A DNA stretch of 23,162 nt. It comes from an uncultured Blautia sp. (lineage in GTDB: Bacteria; Bacillota; Clostridia; Lachnospirales; Lachnospiraceae). A program made the position numbers and the translations under genes. Shown here piece by piece: positions 1 to 7,105 of the stretch (position 1 is the stretch's first letter; every line of letters starts with the position of its first letter). The stretch spans positions 1 through 23,162 of the forward strand of contig CAMBYR010000007.1 in NCBI GenBank assembly GCA_945872375.1, written 5' to 3'. The notes below the pieces were generated by a model, which saw only the letters and a list, made by a program, of their open reading frames with translations, ran no database searches and was not told the DNA's origin.

Positions 1-192
1 ATCATCCACCGCTTCTATTATGAATATGCGGATGACGCTACCAGCTCTCTTCAGCGGGATGTCCGTGCAGGAAAAACAAACGAGCTGGAAACCTTCAGCG
101 GCTATCTTGTGCGGGAAGCAGGCCGTCTTGGTGTACCCGTCCCTGTTTCTGATCGAATGTATCACGAGTTGAAAGAACGAACCGGTTCCTGA
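1..192 (+). CDS. 2-dehydropantoate 2-reductase family protein, C-terminal fragment
   Basis: This is an open frame from base 1 to a TGA at 190-192, so only the last 63 residues are present and the 5' end lies outside the window. The fragment reads through SSLQRDV, an NELETFSGYLVREA segment and LGVPVPVSDRMY. That pattern is the C-terminal helical dimerisation/substrate domain of the ApbA/PanE ketopantoate reductase family (NADPH-dependent reduction of ketopantoate to pantoate in coenzyme A synthesis). The Rossmann domain is not visible, so a paralogous 2-ketoacid reductase of the same family is equally possible. The gene converges on glgP and its stop codon lies inside the shared terminator hairpin. 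Confidence 0.75.
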   Translation: MIHRFYYEYADDATSSLQRDVRAGKTNELETFSGYLVREAGRLGVPVPVSDRMYHELKERTGS

Positions 193-211
193 ATGCGGAC
201 CGGTTCGTTTT
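178..211. terminator. Hairpin terminator shared by the convergent panE-like gene and glgP
   Basis: Perfect 9-bp arms CGAACCGGT (178-186) and ACCGGTTCG (199-207) enclose a 12-nt loop. On the plus strand TTTT follows (208-211). On the minus strand the hairpin is followed by TTCTTTC. This fits a bidirectional intrinsic terminator; the left arm overlaps the end of the plus-strand coding sequence. Confidence 0.75.
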
Positions 212-219
212 GATATCAT

Positions 220-2472
220 TTATAGTACCCAGATCTCCTCATTGTACTGGCGAATGGTACGGTCAGAGGAGAAAAATCCTGCCTTGCTGATGTTTACCAG
301 CATCTTTTTCGCCCACGCTTTTCTGTCTTCATAAGCCGCATAAGCCTGTTCCTTTGCTTCCACATATGCTTTAAAATCAGGGAATGTCATAAACCAGTCT
401 TTGCTGCAGAGTTCATGATGAAGCCGCTCCAGATTCTCTCTGGAACCTACGGAAAGCATGGAATCGCTTACCAGGAAATCCACTGCTTCCCTGATATCCG
501 GATCCTTTTCCAGATACTCCCAGGGCTTATAATCTCCGCGTCTGTACCGCTCAATTACTTCATCCGAAGTCTCCCCGAAGATAAATATATTCTCTTCTCC
601 AACCAGCTTAGCAATCTCCACATTTGCGCCATCCATGGTTCCCAGAGTCAGTGCGCCGTTCAGCATGAATTTCATGTTTCCTGTTCCGGAAGCTTCTTTG
701 GAAGCCAGCGAAATCTGCTCAGAAATATCGCACGCCGGGATCAGTTTCTCTGCCAGTGTCACATTATAATTCTCCACCATGATCACATTCAGATACGGAC
801 TTACCTCCGGATCATTGTTGATGATCTCCTGCAGACAGAGGATCGCATGGATGATATCCTTCGCAATGGTGTAGGCCGGTGCGGCCTTTGCACCGAAGAA
901 TGCGGTAACAGGTACCGTCGGCTTTTTGCCGGCTTTAATTTCAAAATATTTATGAATAAGATAAAGCACATTGAGCTGCTGACGTTTGTATTCATGAAGA
1001 CGTTTTACCTGAATATCAAAGATGGAATCCGTATGAATCTCCCATCCCTTTGTATCCTTCAGATATGCCGCAAGCTCTTCTTTTTTCACGCTTTTCACAT
1101 CAAGAAAACGTTCCAGAACCTTTTCATCCTCCACAAACTGGCCCAGCTTTTCCAGCTCCGAAGCATCTGTTTTCCAGCCCTCTCCGATCAGATCGGTGAT
1201 TATTTCAGACAGCTCATGATTGCAGGACATCAGCCAGCGGCGGAATGTAATTCCGTTTGTCTTGTTGTTGAATTTTTCCGGATAAAGCTTATAAAAATTA
1301 TTTAATTCACTGTTTTTCAGAATCTCTGTGTGCAGATAAGCCACGCCATTCACACTGTATCCGTAGTGAATATCCATATGGGCCATATAAACAAGTCCAT
1401 GATTGATAATATACGTACTTTCATCAGATACTGTACTTCTGACACGATTGTCCAGTTCCCGGATAATCGGCATCAGCTGGGGAACCGCCTTTTCCAGGAA
1501 GGAAATCGGCCATTTTTCCAGTGCCTCCGCAAGGATCGTATGATTGGTATAAGCACACATGGAAGACACGATCTGAATAGCCTCATCCATCAGAATCCCC
1601 CGTTCGCAGAGCAGGCGGATCAGCTCCGGAATCACCATCGAAGGATGTGTATCATTGATCTGAACCACTGCGTATTCCGCAAGGTCATGGAGATCAGAAC
1701 CACGTTCCACAGCCTCGTCCAGAATCAGTCTGGCTGCATTGCTGACCATAAAATACTGCTGGTAAACGCGAAGCAGACGGCCTTTATCATCGGAATCATC
1801 CGGATACAGAAACAGTGTCAGATTCTTCCCGATTTCTTCCTTATCAAAGGCGATGGTATCTCCCACCATGGAATCATCCACCGATTCCAGGTCGAACAAA
1901 TGAAGCTTTGTCGTGTGGTGATTGTAGCCAATGACATCTATATCATACAGACGGGACTGCACCGTCATGCCGCCAAACTGAACGGGATAACAGGTGTCTG
2001 TTTTTGTCAGCCAGCTGTCCTCTGTAATCCACGGATTCGGTGTTTCTTTCTGCAGATGATTTTCAAATACCTGCTTAAATAACCCATAATGATAATTCAG
2101 ACCTACGCCCACACCGTTTAATCCAAGGGTCGCTATGGAGTCAATAAAGCAGGCTGCAAGACGTCCCAATCCGCCATTTCCAAGAGATGGCTCCAGCTCC
2201 AGTTCCTCGATTTCCGCAAGGTTTTTGCCGTTCTCCTTCAGTACCTGGCTGACCTGATCATAAATACCCAGATTGATGAGATTGTTGGACAATAATTTTC
2301 CAATTAAAAACTCTGCAGAAATATAATAAACACGTTTTTTTCCGCCCTGAATCTGATTTTCGGATGCTTTTTCCTTAATCAAATGCAGCAGGGTGAGGTA
2401 TATTTCTTCATTGCTGCTTTCTGCGATCGTTTTATTCAGTTTTGTTTCAATTTCCTGTTTTATTTCCATCAT
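220..2472 (-). CDS. glgP: Glycogen/maltodextrin phosphorylase
   Basis: A 750-residue protein of glycosyltransferase family 35. It releases glucose 1-phosphate from alpha-1,4-glucan ends using pyridoxal phosphate. Seen directly: the N-terminal EPSLGNGGLGRLAACF block (around residues 93-108), the QINDTHPS block, the IFDIQVKRLHEYKRQ block, and the PLP-lysine motif ASGTGNMKFMLNGA with the Schiff-base lysine at about residue 601. Two tandem ATGs follow GGAGG. The second (2469) has the better spacing of 7 nt and may be the true start, which would remove one residue. The length is slightly short compared with the E. coli or animal enzymes (about 800-840) but normal for clostridia. It is divergent from an AraC-type regulator and appears monocistronic. 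Confidence 0.97.
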   Translation of the reverse strand: MMEIKQEIETKLNKTIAESSNEEIYLTLLHLIKEKASENQIQGGKKRVYYISAEFLIGKLLSNNLINLGIYDQVSQVLKENGKNLAEIEELELEPSLGNGGLGRLAACFIDSIATLGLNGVGVGLNYHYGLFKQVFENHLQKETPNPWITEDSWLTKTDTCYPVQFGGMTVQSRLYDIDVIGYNHHTTKLHLFDLESVDDSMVGDTIAFDKEEIGKNLTLFLYPDDSDDKGRLLRVYQQYFMVSNAARLILDEAVERGSDLHDLAEYAVVQINDTHPSMVIPELIRLLCERGILMDEAIQIVSSMCAYTNHTILAEALEKWPISFLEKAVPQLMPIIRELDNRVRSTVSDESTYIINHGLVYMAHMDIHYGYSVNGVAYLHTEILKNSELNNFYKLYPEKFNNKTNGITFRRWLMSCNHELSEIITDLIGEGWKTDASELEKLGQFVEDEKVLERFLDVKSVKKEELAAYLKDTKGWEIHTDSIFDIQVKRLHEYKRQQLNVLYLIHKYFEIKAGKKPTVPVTAFFGAKAAPAYTIAKDIIHAILCLQEIINNDPEVSPYLNVIMVENYNVTLAEKLIPACDISEQISLASKEASGTGNMKFMLNGALTLGTMDGANVEIAKLVGEENIFIFGETSDEVIERYRRGDYKPWEYLEKDPDIREAVDFLVSDSMLSVGSRENLERLHHELCSKDWFMTFPDFKAYVEAKEQAYAAYEDRKAWAKKMLVNISKAGFFSSDRTIRQYNEEIWVL

Positions 2473-2559
2473 GATCCCTCCATGAACGTATTCTTATCGG
2501 GTTGCAGATACAGTATAACCTCTCCGGAAAAGACTTTCTTCCTGAATCCATGCAAAAAC

Positions 2560-2575
2560 TGATAGGATTCTATCA
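2560..2575. promoter_or_regulatory. Candidate operator palindrome in the glgP / AraC-regulator divergent region
   Basis: TGATAG-gatt-CTATCA is a perfect 6-4-6 inverted repeat. It lies 88 bp upstream of the glgP start and 45 bp upstream of the regulator ATG. It is too short with too little downstream U to act as a terminator. A possible glgP -10 (TATACT on the minus strand, 2512-2517) has no good -35 partner, which would suit activator dependence. Position is the only functional evidence. Confidence 0.35.
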
Positions 2576-2620
2576 AAATTACTATTGTCGGAGCTCCGTC
2601 TTTTATTCTATAGTATTCGT

Positions 2621-3496
2621 ATGAATATACTGGAATTTGAAAATTATCATGAAAAAAAGGAGCACAGCAAGGAAGGCTTTTCCTATAATACATATTTATG
2701 CTCCATTCCGCTGGATTTTAACCAGGTTCCTGTTCACTGGCATGAGGAATTTGAACTCATTTATATTAAAAAAGGGAAAGGAAGGATCACGGTCGATTTC
2801 AAACAGTATGAGGTCTCCTCTCAGGATCTGATATTTATCCTGCCGGGCCAGCTTCACGGAATCCGTCAGTACAGGGATGAAGGTATGGAATATGAAAATA
2901 TCATTTTTCATCCGGATCTTCTGATGCCGAAAAGAGCAGACTGTTCCTATACGAACTTTCTGGAACCGCTGCTTTCCGGAAAGGTGACGGTTTGCAGTCT
3001 ATTCACACCCTCTCAGAGCTTTTACCGGGAGCTTGTCGGTCCGATCAATGCCTGTGATGAGATCTGCAAAACTCATCCCAGCGGCTATGAAATGTATATA
3101 AAAGGGATGCTGTTTCAGTTTTTCTTTTATCTGGAAAAATACGGAGTACAGGAAAAAACTTCCGCTGATAACAGGCAGAATACAGATAAACTCAAGACGG
3201 TTCTGAAGTATATTGAAGAGCATTATAAAGAAAAGATTTCTGTCGCCTCAGCAGCCAGCCTGACAGGCTATTCTGAGTCACATTTTATGCGCTATTTCAA
3301 GCAGTTGATGGGAGTTTCATTTGTAAGCTATCTGAACGATTATCGTCTCATTATGGCAGCCAGGCTTCTGCTGTATTCAGAGGAATCCATCATGGAAATC
3401 GCCTTTGATGTGGGTTTTGAAAACCTGTCCAATTTTAATCGTTTCTTTCGAAAAAAGTACGGCATGACACCACGACAGTATCGTCAGGAGCATTGA
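2621..3496 (+). CDS. AraC-family transcriptional regulator with cupin sensor domain
   Basis: A 291-residue DNA-binding regulator. The N-terminal half (roughly residues 10-140) is an AraC-type cupin with HWHEEFELIYI and LPGQLHGIRQY, the usual sugar-binding/dimerisation fold. The C-terminal ~100 residues carry the double helix-turn-helix with ISVASAASLTGYSESHF, followed by IMEIAFDVGFENLSNFNRFF and the ending KKYGMTPRQYRQEH. I place the start at the ATG at 2621 (MNILEFENYH); an in-frame TTG at 2585 would add 12 residues of unrelated sequence. Neither start has a clear Shine-Dalgarno sequence. The gene is divergent from glgP, so it may control glycogen or maltodextrin use, but no target is proven. 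Confidence 0.9.
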   Translation: MNILEFENYHEKKEHSKEGFSYNTYLCSIPLDFNQVPVHWHEEFELIYIKKGKGRITVDFKQYEVSSQDLIFILPGQLHGIRQYRDEGMEYENIIFHPDLLMPKRADCSYTNFLEPLLSGKVTVCSLFTPSQSFYRELVGPINACDEICKTHPSGYEMYIKGMLFQFFFYLEKYGVQEKTSADNRQNTDKLKTVLKYIEEHYKEKISVASAASLTGYSESHFMRYFKQLMGVSFVSYLNDYRLIMAARLLLYSEESIMEIAFDVGFENLSNFNRFFRKKYGMTPRQYRQEH

Positions 3497-3506
3497 ATTA
3501 CGCGAG

Positions 3507-3532
3507 AAAAAAGGGACGCCCTTCGGCGTCCC
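3507..3532 (-). terminator. Intrinsic terminator of the ribU-NUDIX operon
   Basis: Perfect 8-bp arms GGGACGCC (3513-3520) and GGCGTCCC (3525-3532) with a 4-nt loop. Read on the minus strand, the hairpin is followed by TTTTTTCTCGCG (complement of the A-run at 3507-3512). It therefore terminates the minus-strand NUDIX gene ending at 3543. It may also help end the convergent AraC gene, although the plus-strand side lacks a good U-tract. Confidence 0.85.
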
Positions 3533-3542
3533 GGATCCATTT

Positions 3543-4151
3543 CTATTCATTTAAAAATGCAAAAGGCTCTTCATCCTTAAGAAAATGCATCAGCATATAG
3601 GCACACATGATTGCTACATTTTCCTCTTTCAGAATTCTTTTTACCTCTGCTTTATCGGCAATGACTACCTCGATTTCTTCGCTGTCCTCCTGGGCTGCTG
3701 CGCTGATTTCACCGCTGGCATACCCATAAACGGTTGCACAGGATTCGTCTGTCATACCGATGGTGGTAAAATACGGTTTTTCATAGGATGCATCCACTTT
3801 CAGCGGCGTCAGTGTCAGTCCCGTTTCTTCAAAAACCTCACGCACTGCACTGTCATGAAAATCCTCTCCCGGTTCCACCAGTCCTGCCGGAAATTCATAG
3901 ATATAATCCCCGATCGTATAGCGGTACTGGCGAATCAGCACTACATGATCTCTTTTCTCACCGTATACGCTGAAAATAATCACACCGTCCGGATTATTTT
4001 TTCCGGTTTTCAATTTCAGATCGCTGATGCTTTTTGCCCTGGATGCCACATAATAGGAAACAGGCGTCTGATGGACACTGGTTGCATTGACATGATACAA
4101 ATTGACAAAACGGTTATCTGTCTGTTTTTCCACACTGTGAATGGTTCCCAT
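3543..4151 (-). CDS. NUDIX hydrolase, ADP-ribose-pyrophosphatase-like
   Basis: A 202-residue protein that likely hydrolyses a nucleoside diphosphate linked to another group. A complete NUDIX box spans residues 90-112: Gly90, Glu96, Arg104-Glu105, Glu108-Glu109, Gly111, matching GX5EX7REUXEEXGU, with the catalytic metal-binding glutamates intact. The preceding QYRYTIGDYIYEFPAG is typical of the ADP-ribose/ADP-sugar subgroup. AGAGGGG lies 6 nt before the ATG. It begins 16 bp after the ribU stop with no visible promoter between, and is followed by a terminator, so it should be co-transcribed with ribU under the FMN riboswitch. A role in flavin nucleotide turnover, such as FAD cleavage, is an inference from that context only. 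Confidence 0.9.
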   Translation of the reverse strand: MGTIHSVEKQTDNRFVNLYHVNATSVHQTPVSYYVASRAKSISDLKLKTGKNNPDGVIIFSVYGEKRDHVVLIRQYRYTIGDYIYEFPAGLVEPGEDFHDSAVREVFEETGLTLTPLKVDASYEKPYFTTIGMTDESCATVYGYASGEISAAAQEDSEEIEVVIADKAEVKRILKEENVAIMCAYMLMHFLKDEEPFAFLNE

Positions 4152-4167
4152 GATTTCCCCTCTTTTA

Positions 4168-4803
4168 TCAGTCCCCCTTCAGCACCACACGAATTCTCTT
4201 GTAGATCAGAAATACAATGATTGCTGTCAGAGTGTATTTGAATAAATTAAATGGTACAATGATCATAATCACAAAGCCGAGCAGGCTGTTTACAGAGCTG
4301 TGTACGGCTGTTCCCATTTCGATAAATGCCTCGATGGGCATTCCGAATGCCTTTCCATACATCGGAAGCAGAACAAAGGCGTTCATGAAGCATGCAACAA
4401 CGGTGGTGAGGATAATACCTGCTGCCATTCCGATCACTGCGTGCTTTCTGCTCTTTTTATGGTGCAGACGATAGATGACACCTGCCGGTACCACAAAGGC
4501 ACAGCCCATAACAAAGTTTGCCACATCTCCTACTCCTGCGGTAATCGTTCCTTTGGTTACCAGATGCACCAGAATTTTTACCAGCTCCGTGATGATTCCC
4601 GCAACAGGGCCCATGGCAAAGGATGCCACAAGCACCGGAATTTCCGAGAAGTCAAGCTGATAAAAGGATGGTGCCAGGAAAGGAAGGGGAAACTCCAGAT
4701 TCATCAATACACCTGCTACTGCGCCCAGCATGGCGATCTGCGTGATCGTCCTTGTGCGGCTTCTTTCCATTACATTTCCACTTCTTAATACCTGTTCACT
4801 CAT
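4168..4803 (-). CDS. ribU: ECF transporter riboflavin-specific S component RibU
   Basis: A 211-residue integral membrane protein that binds riboflavin for the energy-coupling factor transporter; the shared EcfA/EcfA'/EcfT module must be encoded elsewhere. Seen: five to six hydrophobic segments (about 20-36, 54-83, 95-111, 121-147, 174-200) and the RibU-typical APSFYQLDFSEIPVL motif at residues 44-58. A cytoplasmic N-terminus carries RSRTRTITQIAMLGA. AAGGAGAG lies 7 nt upstream of the ATG. The upstream leader contains an FMN riboswitch with an intrinsic terminator, which independently supports riboflavin as the ligand. The NUDIX gene follows in the same transcript. Confidence 0.95.
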   Translation of the reverse strand: MSEQVLRSGNVMERSRTRTITQIAMLGAVAGVLMNLEFPLPFLAPSFYQLDFSEIPVLVASFAMGPVAGIITELVKILVHLVTKGTITAGVGDVANFVMGCAFVVPAGVIYRLHHKKSRKHAVIGMAAGIILTTVVACFMNAFVLLPMYGKAFGMPIEAFIEMGTAVHSSVNSLLGFVIMIIVPFNLFKYTLTAIIVFLIYKRIRVVLKGD

Positions 4804-4835
4804 ACTTTTTCTCTCCTTTTCAGAATTTTTTTACC

Positions 4836-4863
4836 AATACGGATTCTCCTGATTTTCCGTATT
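4836..4863 (-). other. Extra leader hairpin between the riboswitch terminator and ribU
   Basis: Perfect 8-bp arms AATACGGA (4836-4843) and TCCGTATT (4856-4863) with a 12-nt loop that reads AAATCAGGAGAA on the mRNA strand. It lies about 33 nt upstream of the ribU start and separate from the real ribosome binding site. No U-tract follows directly, so a terminator is unlikely. Function is unknown; mRNA stability is possible. Confidence 0.4.
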
Positions 4864-4919
4864 CTTTTGTAAAAGAAAATTCTGCGCCTGTACTGCTTCT
4901 GCCAAAGGAGACGCAATAC

Positions 4920-4948
4920 AAAAAAGACCCCGGAAACATTTCCGGGGT
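4920..4948 (-). terminator. Regulated intrinsic terminator of the FMN riboswitch
   Basis: On the mRNA strand ACCCCGGAAA pairs with TTTCCGGGGT (plus arms 4927-4936 and 4939-4948; nominal 2-nt loop, about 4 nt in practice) and is followed by CTTTTTT (complement of 4920-4926). It lies 26 nt after the aptamer's 3' end, the standard place for a transcriptional expression platform that stops transcription when FMN is bound. Confidence 0.88.
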
Positions 4949-4974
4949 AATGAGCACGTATGATAAACTGCGTG

Positions 4975-5099
4975 TTCTTCTCTCATCCAGACTATACTGT
5001 CGGTTTTGGAATTTCACCAAATCAGCCGCCTATGCGGGTCGCGGACTGTACCGCCGGTAGGGAATTGTGATTTCCTGTCACTCACCCTGCCCCGAAGAA
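4975..5099 (-). ncRNA. FMN riboswitch (RFN element)
   Basis: On the minus strand the conserved RFN blocks appear in order: TTCGGGGCAGGGTGA, ATTCCCTACCGGCGGTA, AGTCCGCGA, then GATTTGGTGAAATTCCAA, AACCGACAGT and AGTCTGGATGAGAGAAGAA. The outer P1 helix is TTCTTC (5094-5099) paired with GAAGAA (4975-4980). It controls the downstream ribU and, by co-transcription, the NUDIX gene. When FMN is abundant the aptamer should favour the downstream terminator and shut off riboflavin import. Confidence 0.97.
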
Positions 5100-5117
5100 T
5101 TTTCTTTTCTATCGGGT

Positions 5118-5146
5118 ATTATAACGCAACAGGTGTGATATTTCAA
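5118..5146 (-). promoter_or_regulatory. Sigma-A type promoter of the ribU operon
   Basis: TTGAAA (complement of 5141-5146), a 17-bp spacer, and TATAAT (complement of 5118-5123), on the minus strand. The predicted start, about 5111, falls about 12 nt before the riboswitch P1 helix, as expected. It begins only 25 bp after the stop codon of the aldolase gene. Confidence 0.88.
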
Positions 5147-5170
5147 TAGGTTTGGAGATATTTCTTCCTG

Positions 5171-5944
5171 TTATATCCTATTCTTTATTTTCGCAATTCT
5201 TTCTGTTACACACTCAATGATCATGCAGGCATCAATACTGTATGTCATACTGTCAAAGCCACGTTCAAATCCATCCAAAACGCTCTGCATTGTTCCTGCA
5301 TATAAAATACAGGGCTTTTCCGCCATTTTGCATACCCTCAGAATATCATCCAATGCCTTCTGAAACTCCGGCAATTCAAATTTACCCGGAATCCCCATCG
5401 AAATTGAGAGGTCATATGGACCAACAAATATTCCATCCACTCCTTCCATAGAAACGATCGTCTCGATATTCTTTAATGCGCCTACGGTTTCACACTGGGG
5501 AATGATCATCGTATCCTCATTAATTTTTTTCATTACCTCCTCAGGGGAACCCGGAATATCTGCTCCCCATCCATCTTTTCTGCTCGGACAGAATCCACGG
5601 TTTCCAATAGGATAGTATTTCCCATAATCAATAATCTCCCGAACCTGGTCCACCGTACTTACATTGGGGATAATCAATCCCTGTGCGCCTACATCCAACA
5701 GCTTCAGAACAGCCGGTCTGCTGATTTCCCTCACTCTGGCAAACGCTCCTATTCCCATTCTTTCTGCCGCCCGAAACAGAGCTGCGCTTGTCTCCGCTTC
5801 TGCCGGCGAATGTTCATTATCAACAATGATATAATCAATTCCCGTTCTTCCAAGACATTCTGCTACAATTGCACTGCCTGTCCCCAGAAACATGCCTATC
5901 GGCTTTTCGCCCTTCCTTAATTTTTCTTTTACGATATTATTCAT
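5171..5944 (-). CDS. HpcH/HpaI family class II aldolase (2-keto-3-deoxy sugar acid aldolase type)
   Basis: A 257-residue cytosolic metal-dependent retro-aldolase. The family cleaves 2-keto-3-deoxy or 2-keto-4-hydroxy acids to pyruvate plus an aldehyde; members include HpaI, GarL and YfaU. Catalytic residues fall at family positions: His45 in DNEHSP, Arg70 in FARVRE, metal ligand Glu152 in PQCETVGALKNI, and Asp178 in VGPYDLS; the GNRGFCPSR loop is also present. The start ATG has a weak AAGGTG site. It is the last gene of the mutarotase-TRAP-isomerase operon, 52 bp after the Ldh2 gene. No terminator is visible after it. The exact keto-acid substrate cannot be read from the sequence. Confidence 0.92.
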   Translation of the reverse strand: MNNIVKEKLRKGEKPIGMFLGTGSAIVAECLGRTGIDYIIVDNEHSPAEAETSAALFRAAERMGIGAFARVREISRPAVLKLLDVGAQGLIIPNVSTVDQVREIIDYGKYYPIGNRGFCPSRKDGWGADIPGSPEEVMKKINEDTMIIPQCETVGALKNIETIVSMEGVDGIFVGPYDLSISMGIPGKFELPEFQKALDDILRVCKMAEKPCILYAGTMQSVLDGFERGFDSMTYSIDACMIIECVTERIAKIKNRI

Positions 5945-5996
5945 TCTGTTTCACCTTCACAAATCAGATCTCATCAATAGTATCTTCGGCAGCATT

Positions 5997-7052
5997 TCAT
6001 TTTACCGGGCAAAAATAAGATTCCGGAGAATGGATGCCGTCTTCCTTCGCAATTGCTGTAAGATTTTTTTCCAGATTGGAAGGAATATCGATCCCTCTTA
6101 TCAGATTTTCATTTCTATTTGTAAATTCGATTTCTCCCGGATAGTATACCTTCTTTCCATCTGCCGCCGGAGTCGCATGCAGATACTCGATCAGATGATC
6201 CACATTGCTTCTGAATGCATCTTCTGTTCCAAATAAATCTGTTCGCATAGCCCAGAAGCAATAGCTGACATTGTTGATCTTATCCGTCTCCACATTCAGA
6301 CTCCTGATTTCTTTTCCGATTCCATTTCCGGAGAGACATGCTGTCATGGCTTCAATCATAACAGCCAGACCGTATCCCTTATGGCCGCCAAACGATGTCA
6401 GATACAGCGCTTTTTCCGGATCTGTTGTTTCCCATCCCTCTTCATCCACCGCACAGCCCGGCGGAAGCTCTTTGTTTCTTAATTTATAGTCAAACAATTT
6501 TCCCTGTGCGATCGTGCTGGTCGCCACATCATATAAAATACCGGGATACTTGTTTGCAGGTACATAGATCGTTATTGGATTTGTCCCCAGTGCAATATCC
6601 TTCCCGCCAAATGGAACTACCAGCGCTTCCGTATTCGTCATGTTCATTACAATCAGATCATCCTGCCCTATCTGTTCTCCCCAGTACCCGCCGGCTCCAT
6701 AATGCCCGCCATTTCGTACCAGAATAAATGCCATGCCATTTTCCAACGCCTTTTTTCGACAAACCATTGCCGCCTCATGCGCTGCAACTATGCCCATTGC
6801 CCCTTTTCCATCTATGAGAGCAGACACCGCTGTTTCTTTTACAATTTCCGGCCTGGCATCTGCTTTCGTGCCTCCTTTGCGTAAACGTTCCACATAATTT
6901 CCGATTCTTAAAAAACCATGGCTGTCTCTTCCACATAAATTTGCATCCATCAGCGCATCAGCCGTAATCTGCGCATCTTCTTCGCTCATTTTTTCGCAGA
7001 CCAGAATTTTTACAACCAGATCCCGAATCCTTTTTGCATCATATCTTGCCAT
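5997..7052 (-). CDS. Ldh2/YlbC/YiaK-type NAD(P)-dependent 2-hydroxyacid dehydrogenase
   Basis: A 351-residue member of the malate/L-lactate dehydrogenase family with the non-Rossmann fold. Relatives reduce 2-keto acids or 2,3-diketo-L-gulonate (YiaK/DlgD), or oxidise ureidoglycolate and sulfolactate. Seen: GRDSHGFLRI with Ser44 and His45, GGHYGAGGYW with His117, LYDVATSTIAQGK with Asp175, and FGGHKGYGLA at 221-230. GGAGG lies 6 nt before the ATG. It follows the isomerase gene across a terminator-like hairpin, so it is probably made at a lower level. Its place between an isomerase and a keto-acid aldolase suggests it interconverts a hydroxy/keto sugar-acid intermediate; substrate and direction are inferred, not shown. 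Confidence 0.9.
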   Translation of the reverse strand: MARYDAKRIRDLVVKILVCEKMSEEDAQITADALMDANLCGRDSHGFLRIGNYVERLRKGGTKADARPEIVKETAVSALIDGKGAMGIVAAHEAAMVCRKKALENGMAFILVRNGGHYGAGGYWGEQIGQDDLIVMNMTNTEALVVPFGGKDIALGTNPITIYVPANKYPGILYDVATSTIAQGKLFDYKLRNKELPPGCAVDEEGWETTDPEKALYLTSFGGHKGYGLAVMIEAMTACLSGNGIGKEIRSLNVETDKINNVSYCFWAMRTDLFGTEDAFRSNVDHLIEYLHATPAADGKKVYYPGEIEFTNRNENLIRGIDIPSNLEKNLTAIAKEDGIHSPESYFCPVK

Positions 7053-7064
7053 TTTTTCCTCCGT

Positions 7065-7100
7065 AAAAATACGCTGCTGCCATATTCCGGCAGCAGCGTA
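7065..7100 (-). terminator. Terminator-like hairpin inside the catabolic operon
   Basis: Perfect 12-bp arms TACGCTGCTGCC (7070-7081) and GGCAGCAGCGTA (7089-7100) with a 7-nt loop. It starts 5 nt after the isomerase stop. On the minus strand the hairpin runs directly into TTTTT, then the GGAGG site of the next gene. It probably attenuates the two distal genes (Ldh2-type dehydrogenase and aldolase) and protects the upstream message. Confidence 0.8.
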
Positions 7101-7105
7101 CCTTT

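Noticed and set aside
415..1305. Long plus-strand frame of 296 codons opposite glgP
   Set aside because: Antisense shadow of a clear glycogen phosphorylase; Cys/His/Ile-rich composition and no motif or ribosome binding site.
1330..2082. Second long plus-strand frame opposite glgP
   Set aside because: Same reason: mirror of conserved glgP codons, no protein-like features.
2469..2693. Minus-strand 74-codon frame just upstream of glgP, overlapping its start by 4 bp
   Set aside because: The overlap looks like coupling, but the frame runs through the intergenic palindrome and into the AraC gene antisense, with no family resemblance or Shine-Dalgarno site.
4820..5020. Minus-strand 66-codon open frame upstream of ribU
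   Set aside because: It overlaps the 3' half of the FMN riboswitch and its terminator; the encoded peptide has no family features. Those bases are explained as structured RNA leader.
5171..5944. Considered as citrate lyase beta subunit (CitE), which shares the HpcH/HpaI fold
   Set aside because: His45, Arg70, Glu152 and Asp178 follow the HpaI aldolase numbering, and no other citrate lyase subunit is nearby.
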